Source of the DNA: Alphaproteobacteria bacterium Ga0077535
Lineage (GTDB): Bacteria; Pseudomonadota; Alphaproteobacteria; Caulobacterales; Aquidulcibacteraceae
Direction: 5' to 3'
Assembly: GCA_001464425.1 (NCBI GenBank)
Contig: LNEK01000035.1
Coordinates: forward strand, 86,952-150,951
Length of the DNA stretch: 64,000 bases
The notes under the pieces: model-generated
What the model saw: the letters and a program-made list of their open reading frames with translations, nothing else
Databases searched by the model: none
Told to the model about the DNA's origin: nothing
Shown here: one piece after another, positions 17,330 to 26,148 of the stretch
Position numbering within the stretch: the first letter of the stretch is position 1
Layout of the letters: every line of letters begins with the position of its first letter
Made by a program: the position numbers and the translations under genes

Positions 17330-18076
17330 ATGTTCCGCCCCATGACGACAGGGGACACTGCCGCGGGACACCCGCAAACTCGCGATATTTCTGCGCTCGC
17401 CGTCTGGATTGCGTGCGGGCTGATTTTCGCGGCGATCATTGGCTTTGTGTGGTTCAACCCCGAAGCTCTGGCGGGCAGCGCGCGTACGACGGAACAAGGC
17501 TTGTTCGAGATCGCGCAGAATTTGTCGCTGATCATCGCGCTCGCGCTGACGGTCGACATGCTTGTGCGCGCCGACACGCCGATGCTGCGCGGATGGCTCG
17601 TGGTGGTGCTGCTCGGCCTCATCTTCCTGTTCGGCGAGGAGATCAGCTGGGGCCAGCACTTCTTTGGTTGGGAAACCAGCGGCATCTTCGCCGAGATCAA
17701 CGACCAGGGCGAAACCAACTTCCACAACACCGCCGACGGCTGGCTCGATCAAAAACCGCGCGCCCTGCTGCTGCTTGGCATGATCCTCGGCACGATCGTG
17801 CACCCGCTGGTGAAGCATTTCCGCAAAGGCCGCGGGCTGTTCGACAATCCGTGGTGGCTGGCGCCAACCCTGGCGAGCCTCGCGCCCGTCATCTTCTCGC
17901 AGCTGGCGGCGCTGCCGAAGCGGCTCGACGACACGACTTGGTTTGCCGCCCTGCCTTACGTCCGTTGGAGCGAAGCCGAAGAGGTGTTCATCTACATCTT
18001 CTTCATCACCTACCTGCTCTCGCTGCGGACGCGCTTCAGCCAGCGCAAGGCGCTGGGGATAAAGCCAGCGGGCTGA
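17330..18076 (+). CDS. Membrane protein of unknown function with GEEISWGQ motif
   Basis: About 248 residues with roughly six hydrophobic segments. The conspicuous motif FLFGEEISWGQHFFGW sits just after the third one, and acidic/aromatic residues at a membrane edge suggest a functional site. The frame is open further upstream but overlaps rnhB, so I take the ATG at 17330 (or 17342). It lies 29 nt after rnhB and 80 nt before ccrM, same strand. I do not recognise a named family. Confidence 0.8.
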   Translation: MFRPMTTGDTAAGHPQTRDISALAVWIACGLIFAAIIGFVWFNPEALAGSARTTEQGLFEIAQNLSLIIALALTVDMLVRADTPMLRGWLVVVLLGLIFLFGEEISWGQHFFGWETSGIFAEINDQGETNFHNTADGWLDQKPRALLLLGMILGTIVHPLVKHFRKGRGLFDNPWWLAPTLASLAPVIFSQLAALPKRLDDTTWFAALPYVRWSEAEEVFIYIFFITYLLSLRTRFSQRKALGIKPAG

Positions 18077-18085
18077 TCATTCTTT

Positions 18086-18093
18086 ATGGTTAA
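18086..18093 (-). promoter_or_regulatory. CtrA-type half-site in the ccrM upstream region
   Basis: The minus strand reads TTAACCAT, the CtrA 8-mer found at cell-cycle promoters of Caulobacterales. It lies about 65-70 bp upstream of the ccrM start. In Caulobacter, CtrA activates ccrM late in the cell cycle, so the site fits the known circuit. Confidence 0.5.
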
Positions 18094-18100
18094 CGACTTG

Positions 18101-19245
<1,145 letters not shown>

Positions 19246-19347
19246 GCGCGCCAACGGAACTCTGTCGGCGAGAACGCCAACGGCCCAAGTATCCGCGCGC
19301 GCATCTGATTGACCGTTCGGCCCTCTGTGGCACAACCTTTCCCGCCG

Positions 19348-20037
19348 ATGGCCGACAAATACGATCTCCAGAGCGTCGAAGCGGCGCTGGCGAAAGCCGA
19401 ACTAATGGCGGCGCTCAGCGATGCCACGCGCGCGCGGCTCGCCAAGCAAGGCCAACCCTGCACCGTCGAAACCGGCAAGCTCCTCTTCGCCAAGGGCGAC
19501 AAGGGCGATGCGCTCTACGTTTTGCTCGAGGGCGAAGTCGAAGTGCGCTCCTCCACCGAAGGCGGCAAGGACGTGCGCATGGCGTCGCTGAAGCCGCCAG
19601 CCGTGATCGGTGAAATGGCCGTGCTTGATGGCGGCGTGCGCTCTGCAGACATCGCCGCGATCCGCAAGTCACGCTTCCTGCGCATTCACCGCGACCAGGC
19701 CATCAGCGCGCTCGAAAGCGAGCCCGCAGCGCTCTTAAAACTCATCGCCGAAATGTCGAAGCGCCTGCGCCACGCCGACGCCGCGCTCGAAGACGCGCAC
19801 ACGCTCGATCTTGGCGGGCGCCTCGCGCAACGCCTGCTCGAAGAAGCCGGCGACAGCCCATCGGTGACGCTCACCCAAACCGAAATCGCCCGCCGCATCG
19901 GCGCGAGCCGCGAAAAGGTGAACCGCAAACTGCATGAATGGGTCGACGAAGGCTGGATCGCCATGGGCCGCGCCGGCATCAAACTCATCGCGCGCGACAA
20001 GCTAAAAGCGCTGATCCAAGAAGCGCGCGCGAACTAA
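19348..20037 (+). CDS. Crp/Fnr-family transcriptional regulator
   Basis: This 229-residue regulator has an N-terminal cyclic-nucleotide-binding-like domain (about 15-125, with LFAKGDKGDALYVLLEGEVE and GEMAVLDGG) and a C-terminal winged helix (about 150-229, with LTQTEIARRIGASREKVNRK). No cysteine cluster for an Fnr-type iron-sulphur centre is visible in the N-terminus. I prefer the ATG at 19348 over the in-frame ATG at 19309 because the family domain begins soon after it. Confidence 0.88.
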   Translation: MADKYDLQSVEAALAKAELMAALSDATRARLAKQGQPCTVETGKLLFAKGDKGDALYVLLEGEVEVRSSTEGGKDVRMASLKPPAVIGEMAVLDGGVRSADIAAIRKSRFLRIHRDQAISALESEPAALLKLIAEMSKRLRHADAALEDAHTLDLGGRLAQRLLEEAGDSPSVTLTQTEIARRIGASREKVNRKLHEWVDEGWIAMGRAGIKLIARDKLKALIQEARAN

Positions 20038-20098
20038 GCGACGGCCTCGCGCCTCTATTCCCCCTACGGACGCGCCCCACGCCGGCGACGAGATAGAG

Positions 20099-20524
20099 CT
20101 ACAATTCAGCGATTACGCGTTCCAGCAATCCACGAACCGGCTCGGCCACGGCAGCAAGTGCGGCGTTTTCCACGGCCTGCATCGAAGCGACCGGATCGAC
20201 GGCGGCGACTTCAATGCTTCCCGGGGCAGCCTCACGCACGATCACGTTGCACGGCAACATGGTTCCGATCTTTGACTGAATCTCAAGCGCGCGATGCGCG
20301 TATTGCGGATTGCAGGCGCCGAGGATGACATAGGGCGCCATATCCACGCCGAGCTTGGCCTTCAGAGTTGATGCAACATCAATTTCGCTGAGGACGCCAA
20401 ATCCATTCGCTGCAAGCAACTCTTTCGTACGCGCGACAGCGTCTGCGAACGAGGAGGCTAACGTCTTCGAGAATAATAGCTCATGGTCTTTGCCTCTCGC
20501 TTTGTCCCGTTCGTTTGAGCTCAA
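20099..20524 (-). CDS. DUF302 domain protein
   Basis: The 141-residue protein consists of a DUF302 domain: SFADAVARTKELLAANGFGV, a central ILGACNPQYAHRALE block and LPCNVIV. DUF302 proteins are small cytosolic proteins of unknown function, often near redox genes. It starts 18 nt after the 1-Cys peroxiredoxin gene on the same strand, so the two form an operon and it may assist peroxide or thiol handling. Confidence 0.88.
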   Translation of the reverse strand: MSSNERDKARGKDHELLFSKTLASSFADAVARTKELLAANGFGVLSEIDVASTLKAKLGVDMAPYVILGACNPQYAHRALEIQSKIGTMLPCNVIVREAAPGSIEVAAVDPVASMQAVENAALAAVAEPVRGLLERVIAEL

Positions 20525-20542
20525 GCGTCCGCCCGGCAGCCT

Positions 20543-21172
20543 CTAGCCAATCTTCGTAAGACGCAAATAGGGCCTTACTGTTTCCCAGCCTTGAGGAAAG
20601 AGGCCCTTGGCCTCGGCGTCCGGGATGGACGGCGGGATGATCACGTTGTCGCCAGGGTTCCAATCGGCCGGCGTGGCGATCCGGTTCGCGTCAGCAAACT
20701 GCAGCGCGTCAATCGCGCGTAGTATCTCATCGAAATTGCGACCGACATTCATCGGATAGGTCATCGTAAGGCGTATCTTCTTCTTCGGATCGATTATGAA
20801 CACTGAGCGCACCGCCTCGGTCGAACTCTGTTCAGGATGGATCATGTCATAGGCTTTGGCGATTTTCAGATCGGGGTCGGCGATGATCGGAAATTGCAAG
20901 TCTGTGTGCTGGGTCTCATTGACGTCCGATATCCACTTCAGATGTTCCTCGACGCTGTCCGTCGACAGGCCGAGCGGCTTCACATTTCGCGTTTCGAATT
21001 GTGCCGCGAGCTGCGCGGTGCGGCCCATCTCGGTGGTGCACACAGGCGTGAAATCGGCCGGGTGACTGAAGAAGAAGACCCAGCTCTCGCCGGCCCACGC
21101 ATGCAGACTGATCTCGCCCTTGGTGGTGGCGACCGTAAAATCCGGCGCTACGTCGCCTATATGAAGTGACAC
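20543..21172 (-). CDS. 1-Cys peroxiredoxin (Prx6 type)
   Basis: The 209-residue protein has the peroxidatic motif HPADFTPVCTTE and the long C-terminal domain with TYPMNVGRNFDEILR and TPADWNPGDNVI, characteristic of Prx6-type 1-Cys peroxiredoxins. The best start is the GTG at 21172, which gives the canonical N-terminus SLHIGDVAPDF; the frame is open further upstream to 21271 without family similarity. Downstream is a DUF302 gene. Confidence 0.92.
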   Translation of the reverse strand: MSLHIGDVAPDFTVATTKGEISLHAWAGESWVFFFSHPADFTPVCTTEMGRTAQLAAQFETRNVKPLGLSTDSVEEHLKWISDVNETQHTDLQFPIIADPDLKIAKAYDMIHPEQSSTEAVRSVFIIDPKKKIRLTMTYPMNVGRNFDEILRAIDALQFADANRIATPADWNPGDNVIIPPSIPDAEAKGLFPQGWETVRPYLRLTKIG

Positions 21173-21377
21173 TGCGAAGTCCGTTCTTTCAACCGGCCCC
21201 AAGTGCGGCCAAGAACGGACCTTCTTGCATGCGCGACCATTTGCATCTGTCCCCGATCGCACAGTCGCCACACCACACGCTGTTCACGGCGACGTGCCCA
21301 CGGTCACATCGCGCGGGCCAATGCGCGCCTACCTTCTCTTCATCGAACACCGGGACGAGTTCGGGGAGACGAAGCAG

Positions 21378-21485
21378 ATGACCACCGCATTCAAAATCAA
21401 GTTTGCAAGCCTGGCTCTGGCCGCCGCCTTTTTCCTTCCTGCGGCGATGGCCACTTTGAACCAGGCTGCTCTGATCGTCGCGTAA
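21378..21485 (+). CDS. Possible 35-residue hydrophobic small protein
   Basis: The short ORF begins MTTAFKIKFASLALAAAFF, which is signal-peptide or single-membrane-helix like, and ends after 35 residues. A GGAGACG stretch lies upstream of the ATG. A very strong intrinsic terminator follows 20 nt after the stop, which shows that this stretch is the 3' end of a rightward transcript with no other gene to account for it. Function unknown. Confidence 0.45.
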   Translation: MTTAFKIKFASLALAAAFFLPAAMATLNQAALIVA

Positions 21486-21506
21486 GAGCCCTACGCTACG
21501 ATCGAC

Positions 21507-21550
21507 AAAGCAAGGACGCGGAGACGAACCCCTCCGCGTCCTTCGCTTTT
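21507..21550 (+). terminator. Strong rho-independent terminator
   Basis: AAGGACGCGGAG (21512-21523) pairs perfectly with CTCCGCGTCCTT (21532-21543). The stem extends through one mismatch into AAAGC/GCTTT, and it is followed by a T run. It separates the small ORF at 21378 from the AI-2E permease gene. Confidence 0.85.
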
Positions 21551-21585
21551 GGGAACCAGGCGCGGGATTTGGCCGTTCGCCGCCT

Positions 21586-22644
21586 ATGCCTCAGACGACG
21601 GTTCCGGATAAAGCGACCTTCACTGGCCGCGTTGTCGTTGTCGCGTTCGCGGTGATCTTGGTGCTGCTGGCGGTCTCGCTCCGGCACGTTTTGCTGCTGG
21701 TGTTCGGGGCGGTTCTGATCGCGGTGGGCTTGCGTGGTCTTGCTGGCATTCTCCAGCGGCTTGCACGCCTCTCCAAAGGCGCCTCGCTCGCTGCAGCGTG
21801 CCTCATCGTGGTGTTGGTCCTTGGCGGCATTGTCTGGCTGCTCGGCGCCCAGATCGCAGCGCAGGTCTCGCAATTGACCGAAACGCTGCCGGCGGCATGG
21901 AGTGATTTTCGCGAACGCATCAGTCAAAACGAGTTTGCCTCCACTGTCGTCGATGAATTGCAAAGCGCCTTCACCGGCACGAACGGCAGTCAGATCGGCG
22001 CCTACGCCAGCCGCATCGGCGCTTTCACAATGAGCGCCGCCGGCGCCACGCTCGAATTTTTCCTCGTCATCGTCGGTGCAATTTTCTTCGCAGTGAGTCC
22101 AAATTCCTACGTAGACGGCGCACTGATGCTTGCCCCCAAAGAGCAGCGCGAAGATATTCGCAAGGCGCTCGGCGCCTCTGCGAACGCGTTACGCCGCTGG
22201 CTGCTTGGCACTCTGTTCTCAGTTGCGTTCCTTGCCGTCACCGTGAGCATCGGCCTGTGGGCGCTAGACGTGCCGGCGTTTCTGGCGCTCGGCCTGCTCT
22301 GCGGCTTGGCGCAATTCGTGCCGCTGATTGGCCCGATCCTCGCTGCCGCGCCTGCAGTATTGCTCGCGCTCACAGTTGGCCCGGAGACGGCAATCTGGGT
22401 CGTTCTGCTCTACTTCATCACGTCGCAAATCGAAGCGAATCTGCTGATGCCGATGATCCAGCAGAAGGCGGTCTCGATGCCGCCGGCGCTTCTGCTTTTC
22501 GGCGTCATCGCCGGTGCGTTGTTGCTCGGTCCCCTCGGCGCGCTGTTCGCGACGCCGCTGATCGTCGTCATCTCGGTGTTCGTTGTGATCTTCTACGTGC
22601 GCGGCGTGCTCGGGGATGACGAAGCCAAAATCCCAGGCGCCTAG
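21586..22644 (+). CDS. AI-2E/PerM family transporter
   Basis: The 352-residue polytopic membrane protein shows the AI-2E transporter (UPF0118/PerM) layout: two N-terminal helices, a helix pair, a soluble loop (about 95-150) and four C-terminal helices with the conserved GLLCGLAQFVPLIGPIL and LIVVISVFVV. Members export AI-2, sodium or other solutes; the substrate is not deducible here. Its last 4 nt overlap the convergent methyltransferase gene. Confidence 0.9.
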   Translation: MPQTTVPDKATFTGRVVVVAFAVILVLLAVSLRHVLLLVFGAVLIAVGLRGLAGILQRLARLSKGASLAAACLIVVLVLGGIVWLLGAQIAAQVSQLTETLPAAWSDFRERISQNEFASTVVDELQSAFTGTNGSQIGAYASRIGAFTMSAAGATLEFFLVIVGAIFFAVSPNSYVDGALMLAPKEQREDIRKALGASANALRRWLLGTLFSVAFLAVTVSIGLWALDVPAFLALGLLCGLAQFVPLIGPILAAAPAVLLALTVGPETAIWVVLLYFITSQIEANLLMPMIQQKAVSMPPALLLFGVIAGALLLGPLGALFATPLIVVISVFVVIFYVRGVLGDDEAKIPGA

Positions 22645-23135
22645 CCGCGCCAAGGCGAAAAACGCGGCAGCCAGCGGCCGACGTTTTCGGTGTAGGCGGC
22701 GTACGCTTCAGGAAAGCTCAGTTTCAGCTTCGGCTCTTCGTAGCCAAGCACGAAGAAATGCACGGTGAGCGTGATGGCGACGCCATAAGCCAGCATCGCT
22801 GCGTTCGCGAACAGCAGCATCTGACCGAAGATCGCCAGCAGCACCGCGAGATACATCGGATTGCGCACGTAGCGATACGGCCCGCTGACAACCAATTCTT
22901 TCGTCGGCGCGAACGGCGCAGGCGTGCCGCTCCCCTTCAACGCAAACCGCACGAAGCAATCGACCAGAATTATGAGCCCTGCGATAATCATCAGCCCGCC
23001 GATAATCGTCAGCGTCAGCGAAGCGTCGCCGCCCGGCTGCCACTTGGTGATGAGCCACGGGATCACGCCAGCGACAACGCCGGGCGCGATAACGAAGAAC
23101 GCGGCTGAGCCTACGAGTGCGTCACGCTTGGTCAT
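22641..23135 (-). CDS. Isoprenylcysteine carboxyl methyltransferase-like membrane protein
   Basis: The 164-residue membrane protein ends with the ICMT/PEMT-type motif: GPYRYVRNPMYLAVLLAIFG, then YEEPKLKLSFPEAYAAYTENVGRWLP. Such proteins methylate lipids or isoprenoid-linked substrates using AdoMet; the substrate is unknown in bacteria. The ATG at 23135 overlaps the stop of the GFA-domain gene by 4 nt, making it the last gene of the mutY operon. Confidence 0.88.
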   Translation of the reverse strand: MTKRDALVGSAAFFVIAPGVVAGVIPWLITKWQPGGDASLTLTIIGGLMIIAGLIILVDCFVRFALKGSGTPAPFAPTKELVVSGPYRYVRNPMYLAVLLAIFGQMLLFANAAMLAYGVAITLTVHFFVLGYEEPKLKLSFPEAYAAYTENVGRWLPRFSPWRG

Positions 23136-23602
23136 CCGCGGCTCGCGGCTTCGCGGCGCGCCATGCTCTCGGCCGGCCATTCTTGTTTCATGTCGTAGAA
23201 CACCTCAAACGCACGCGCGCCGTCCGGCAGCTTCACCCACGGGACTTTACTACGGGTGAAGATATGAACGTCCGGCTCGATCGCATGCGGCTGATCCAAA
23301 GTCGAAACGCGCACAAAGCGCAAATAGGGCCGACGCCCATAATCGCTCCACAGCGCGACTTGGCATGTCTCGCAACGATAGGCGTCGTGCCCTCGCCCAC
23401 TCGGGCTCGGCATTTCAACGCGCTTGGGCTCGCCCGCCAGCATCTCGATGCGCGACGTTTCCATCAGCGCGTTGATCGCAAAGGCGCCGCCGCTTTGTTT
23501 CTGGCAATCGAGGCAGTGGCAGCAATGCGTGAACATCGGCCGCGACGTGAGCTTAAAACGCACCGCCCCGCACGAGCAGCCGCCTTCGAAGGATTCGCTC
23601 AT
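23132..23602 (-). CDS. GFA/CENP-V domain protein (glutathione-dependent formaldehyde-activating-like)
   Basis: The 156-residue protein has the GFA family zinc-binding cysteines: GGCSCGAVRF, HCCHCLDCQKQSG and CETC. The N-terminal MSESFEGGCSCG fixes the start at 23602. Members related to Gfa bind zinc and may help glutathione-formaldehyde adduct formation, but most have no known activity. It overlaps the methyltransferase gene downstream by 4 nt. Confidence 0.9.
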   Translation of the reverse strand: MSESFEGGCSCGAVRFKLTSRPMFTHCCHCLDCQKQSGGAFAINALMETSRIEMLAGEPKRVEMPSPSGRGHDAYRCETCQVALWSDYGRRPYLRFVRVSTLDQPHAIEPDVHIFTRSKVPWVKLPDGARAFEVFYDMKQEWPAESMARREAASRG

Positions 23603-23603
23603 T

Positions 23604-23789
23604 TCAGTTCCGCCTCTCAAGCGCGTCTGCAATCCGCTCCAACGCGCGGACTTGTCGCTCACTCATTTCAAGCTGGCGGGCCTGCGCGCTTCCTGGACGC
23701 GTTGCATGGCGAATAAAAAATGCCCATGCCCCGACAAGGAGCAGCATCGGCAGAACACCAAGAAGAATGTTGCTGAAACCCTCGCTCAC
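23604..23789 (-). CDS. Short single-pass membrane protein
   Basis: This 61-residue protein has one membrane helix (about 8-26) and a C-terminal amphipathic helix with RQVRALERIADALERR. Its ATG overlaps the mutY stop (ATGA) and its stop lies 1 nt before the GFA gene, so position and coupling argue that it is real. Function unknown. Confidence 0.75.
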   Translation of the reverse strand: MSEGFSNILLGVLPMLLLVGAWAFFIRHATRPGSAQARQLEMSERQVRALERIADALERRN

Positions 23790-24853
23790 GTTGCTCTCCC
23801 CGCTTGCGCCGCCTTCTTAAACACAGTCGGCAGCGCGCTGGCGTCGCCCCACCAGCCTTCATTCGGCCGCGCGTCCGTCGAGGCGTATACATCCAAGCTC
23901 AGCGCAAAGTGCGTGAAAACGTGTTCGACAGAGCCGATCTTCTTCCACTCCCCAGCGCCCGGCGCTTCGGCCAAGGCCTCTGCGCGAGTCCATTTCCTGG
24001 CCCGCCAATCCGTCGTCGGCAGCGCGGCCATACCGCCGAGCAAGCCCTTATCAGGCCGGCGCACGAGCCACAGCGCACCATCGCGCTCAATACGAAAGGC
24101 GACGCCATGACGGCGCGGCCGCTCAGCTTTAGCGGTCCGACGCGGATAGGTCTCCGGCGCGCCGGTCGCATAGGCCGCGCAGGCTTTGATCCATGGGCAT
24201 ACGCTGCACTTCGGCGATTTCGGCGTGCAAATGGTGGCGCCGAGATCCATCAAAGCTTGCGCCCAATCGCCAGGGCGCTCTGCGGTGACGAGTTTGCCTG
24301 CCAGGTCACGGAGCTCAACCTTTGCATCGGGCAAAGGCGTCTCAACCGCATAGAGGCGCGCCATCACCCGCTCGACGTTGCCGTCGACGACATTCGCCGG
24401 CTGATCCAGCGCGATCGCGGCAATGGCTGCAGCTGTGTAAGGGCCGACGCCAGGCAAAGCGCGCCAGCCGACCTCGTCTGCGGGAAGTCCCTGCTCGGCC
24501 AAAACTTGCGCCGCCGCATGAAGATTTCTCGCCCGGGAATAATAGCCAAGCCCGGCCCAGGCTCCGAGCAACTCCTCCCGAGGCGTCGCCGCCAAGGCCT
24601 TCACATCCGGCCAACGGGCCAAGAATCGCTCGAAATACGGGGCCACCGCCGCAACCGTGGTTTGCTGCAGCATGATTTCTGAAAGCCAGACACGGTATGG
24701 GTCTGCCGCCGCGCCGCGCACCCGCCAGGGCATGGTCCGGCCATTGGCATCGTACCACTTAAGCAATGATTTCCGCAGGTTATCCCGCAGGTTATCCCGA
24801 GTCGTGGATAACTTATCCACAGCGGGACGTGGGGTTCGGGCAAGCGCGGGCAT
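23786..24853 (-). CDS. mutY: A/G-specific adenine DNA glycosylase
   Basis: MutY removes adenine mispaired with 8-oxoguanine. The protein (up to 355 residues) has the catalytic glutamate in SEIMLQQTTVAAV, the helix-hairpin-helix LPGVGPYTAAAI, the catalytic aspartate in VVDGNVERVMAR, and an iron-sulphur cluster motif C-x6-C-x2-C-x5-C in CTPKSPKCSVCPWIKAC. The C-terminal region (about 225-350) is the 8-oxoG-sensing NUDIX-like domain. The usual start context (LLKWYD) lies at residue 31, so the first 25 residues may be an extension, or translation may start downstream of the ATG at 24853. Three small genes follow in an overlapping operon. Confidence 0.95.
   Translation of the reverse strand: MPALARTPRPAVDKLSTTRDNLRDNLRKSLLKWYDANGRTMPWRVRGAAADPYRVWLSEIMLQQTTVAAVAPYFERFLARWPDVKALAATPREELLGAWAGLGYYSRARNLHAAAQVLAEQGLPADEVGWRALPGVGPYTAAAIAAIALDQPANVVDGNVERVMARLYAVETPLPDAKVELRDLAGKLVTAERPGDWAQALMDLGATICTPKSPKCSVCPWIKACAAYATGAPETYPRRTAKAERPRRHGVAFRIERDGALWLVRRPDKGLLGGMAALPTTDWRARKWTRAEALAEAPGAGEWKKIGSVEHVFTHFALSLDVYASTDARPNEGWWGDASALPTVFKKAAQAGRAT
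24780..24821. promoter_or_regulatory. Cluster of DnaA-box-like 9-mers between mutY and dciA
   Basis: TTATCCACA at 24813-24821 is a perfect DnaA box. TTATCCACG on the minus strand (24811-24803) matches 8 of 9 positions. TTATCCCGA (24792-24800) and TTATCCCGC (24780-24788) share the TTATCC core. The four start points are 10-12 bp apart, about one helical turn. They fall in the first codons assigned to mutY, where they encode a DNLRDNLR repeat, and 80-120 bp upstream of dciA. Confidence 0.5.
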
Positions 24854-24902
24854 CGAGCGTCTTTACCCTTTCTTGATGACTTTCCGATTCGATCAAGGGT
24901 CC

Positions 24903-25439
24903 ATGTCCCTCCGTGACCGCTTCCGCCCGGCTGAGCCCGTGGCCGCCGACCCACGAGCGGAAACGCGCGCGGCGCAGGCTTTGGCGGCCAAACGCGGCCG
25001 CTCCGTCATGTCCGGCCCGCCTGCCGCCGGCAAGGCAGTCACTGCGGTCCTGAAGCCCCTGCTCAAAGAATCCGGCCTTGGCCTCAACGAATTGAAGCGC
25101 CGCTGGACCGAAGTGGCTGGTGAGAGTTTTTCCCGGGTCGAGCCCGTCAAACTGGCGGTTGGCGTGCTCACCCTCCGAGTTCCCGGCGCCCTCGCTCCCT
25201 TTATCGAAATGCAGACCCCTCTCCTTATAGAGCGGCTCAAGGTGGCTGGGGCGAAGATCAAGTCGATCCGGATCGAACAACGGACAGCCACTGCGCCCAA
25301 AAAGCCCAATATTCGGCCGCTACAGCGGGCGCTTACCTCGGTCGAGGAGGCCGCACTGGCGCAAGCGCTTGACCCGGTGGGCGACCCTAGCCTGAAATCG
25401 GCGCTGATGCGGCTTGGGCGCGCGGTCAAGCAGGGGTGA
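24903..25439 (+). CDS. dciA: DciA-type (DUF721) replicative helicase loader
   Basis: The 178-residue protein has a basic, low-complexity N-terminus and a DUF721 domain (about 50-130, with LKRRWTEVAGESFSRVEPVKL and VPGALAPFIEMQTPLLIERL), the signature of DciA, which loads or regulates the DnaB replicative helicase in bacteria lacking DnaC/DnaI. AAGGG precedes the chosen ATG at 24903; an in-frame ATG at 24876 is the alternative. It is divergent from mutY. A GANTC site lies 13 bp upstream of the start (24886-24890). Confidence 0.82.
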   Translation: MSLRDRFRPAEPVAADPRAETRAAQALAAKRGRSVMSGPPAAGKAVTAVLKPLLKESGLGLNELKRRWTEVAGESFSRVEPVKLAVGVLTLRVPGALAPFIEMQTPLLIERLKVAGAKIKSIRIEQRTATAPKKPNIRPLQRALTSVEEAALAQALDPVGDPSLKSALMRLGRAVKQG

Positions 25440-25494
25440 GTTTCCCTTACGGGGAAAAAACTCTATGCCTCCCGGCCGTATCTGGAGGTTCTGC

Positions 25495-26130
25495 ATGATT
25501 GGCCGTCGCACATTTTTGTTGAGCGCAAGCGCGCTGGTTCTCGTCGGCTGCAATGGCGCTGGCGGCGGCGGTGCGGTGGGCGCGGACGAAATGGCGCTGG
25601 GCGACGCCAACGCACCGGTTACGCTGATCGAGTACGCCTCCACCACCTGCTCGCACTGCGCAGCTTTCCACGCCGAAGTGTATGAAGAGCTGAAAACCAA
25701 TTACATCGACACCGGCCGTGTGCGGTACGTGTTCCGCGAATACCCGACGGCCCCGGCGCCGATCGCCGTCGCCGGCTTCCAACTCGCCCGCTGCGGCGGC
25801 GCTTCGTCCGAGCAGTATTTCACCCGCATCGGCGAACTCTTCCGGCAGCAAACGGCGATCTTCGCCACCGGCACGATGGAAGGCGTTCGCGGCAAATTCC
25901 TTGAGATCGGCGGCGCCGCCGGCCTCTCGGAAGAGCAGATCATGCAATGCATCACCGACGAGGAAGGCGCCGACCGCATCCGGCGCGTCGTTGAAGAAGG
26001 CAACCGCCAGTTCAACATCACCGGCACGCCGACCTTTATCATCAATGGCGAGAAGGTGACCGACCCGAGCGTAGTGACTTACGCTGGCCTCTCGCGCCTG
26101 CTCGACGCCGCTGGCGCCGCCACGAATTAA
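25495..26130 (+). CDS. DsbA-family thiol:disulphide oxidoreductase (lipoprotein-like signal)
   Basis: The 211-residue exported protein starts IGRRTFLLSASALVLVGC, a twin-arginine-like signal ending in a lipobox-type LVGC. A thioredoxin-fold domain of the DsbA/Thioredoxin_4 type follows, with active site TTCSHC and the cis-proline loop TGTPTFI. It probably catalyses disulphide exchange in the periplasm. GGAGG precedes the ATG at 25495. The dciA-dsbA-smc order is common in alphaproteobacteria. Confidence 0.9.
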   Translation: MIGRRTFLLSASALVLVGCNGAGGGGAVGADEMALGDANAPVTLIEYASTTCSHCAAFHAEVYEELKTNYIDTGRVRYVFREYPTAPAPIAVAGFQLARCGGASSEQYFTRIGELFRQQTAIFATGTMEGVRGKFLEIGGAAGLSEEQIMQCITDEEGADRIRRVVEEGNRQFNITGTPTFIINGEKVTDPSVVTYAGLSRLLDAAGAATN

Positions 26131-26148
26131 GAAGGGCGCGCAGCTGCC

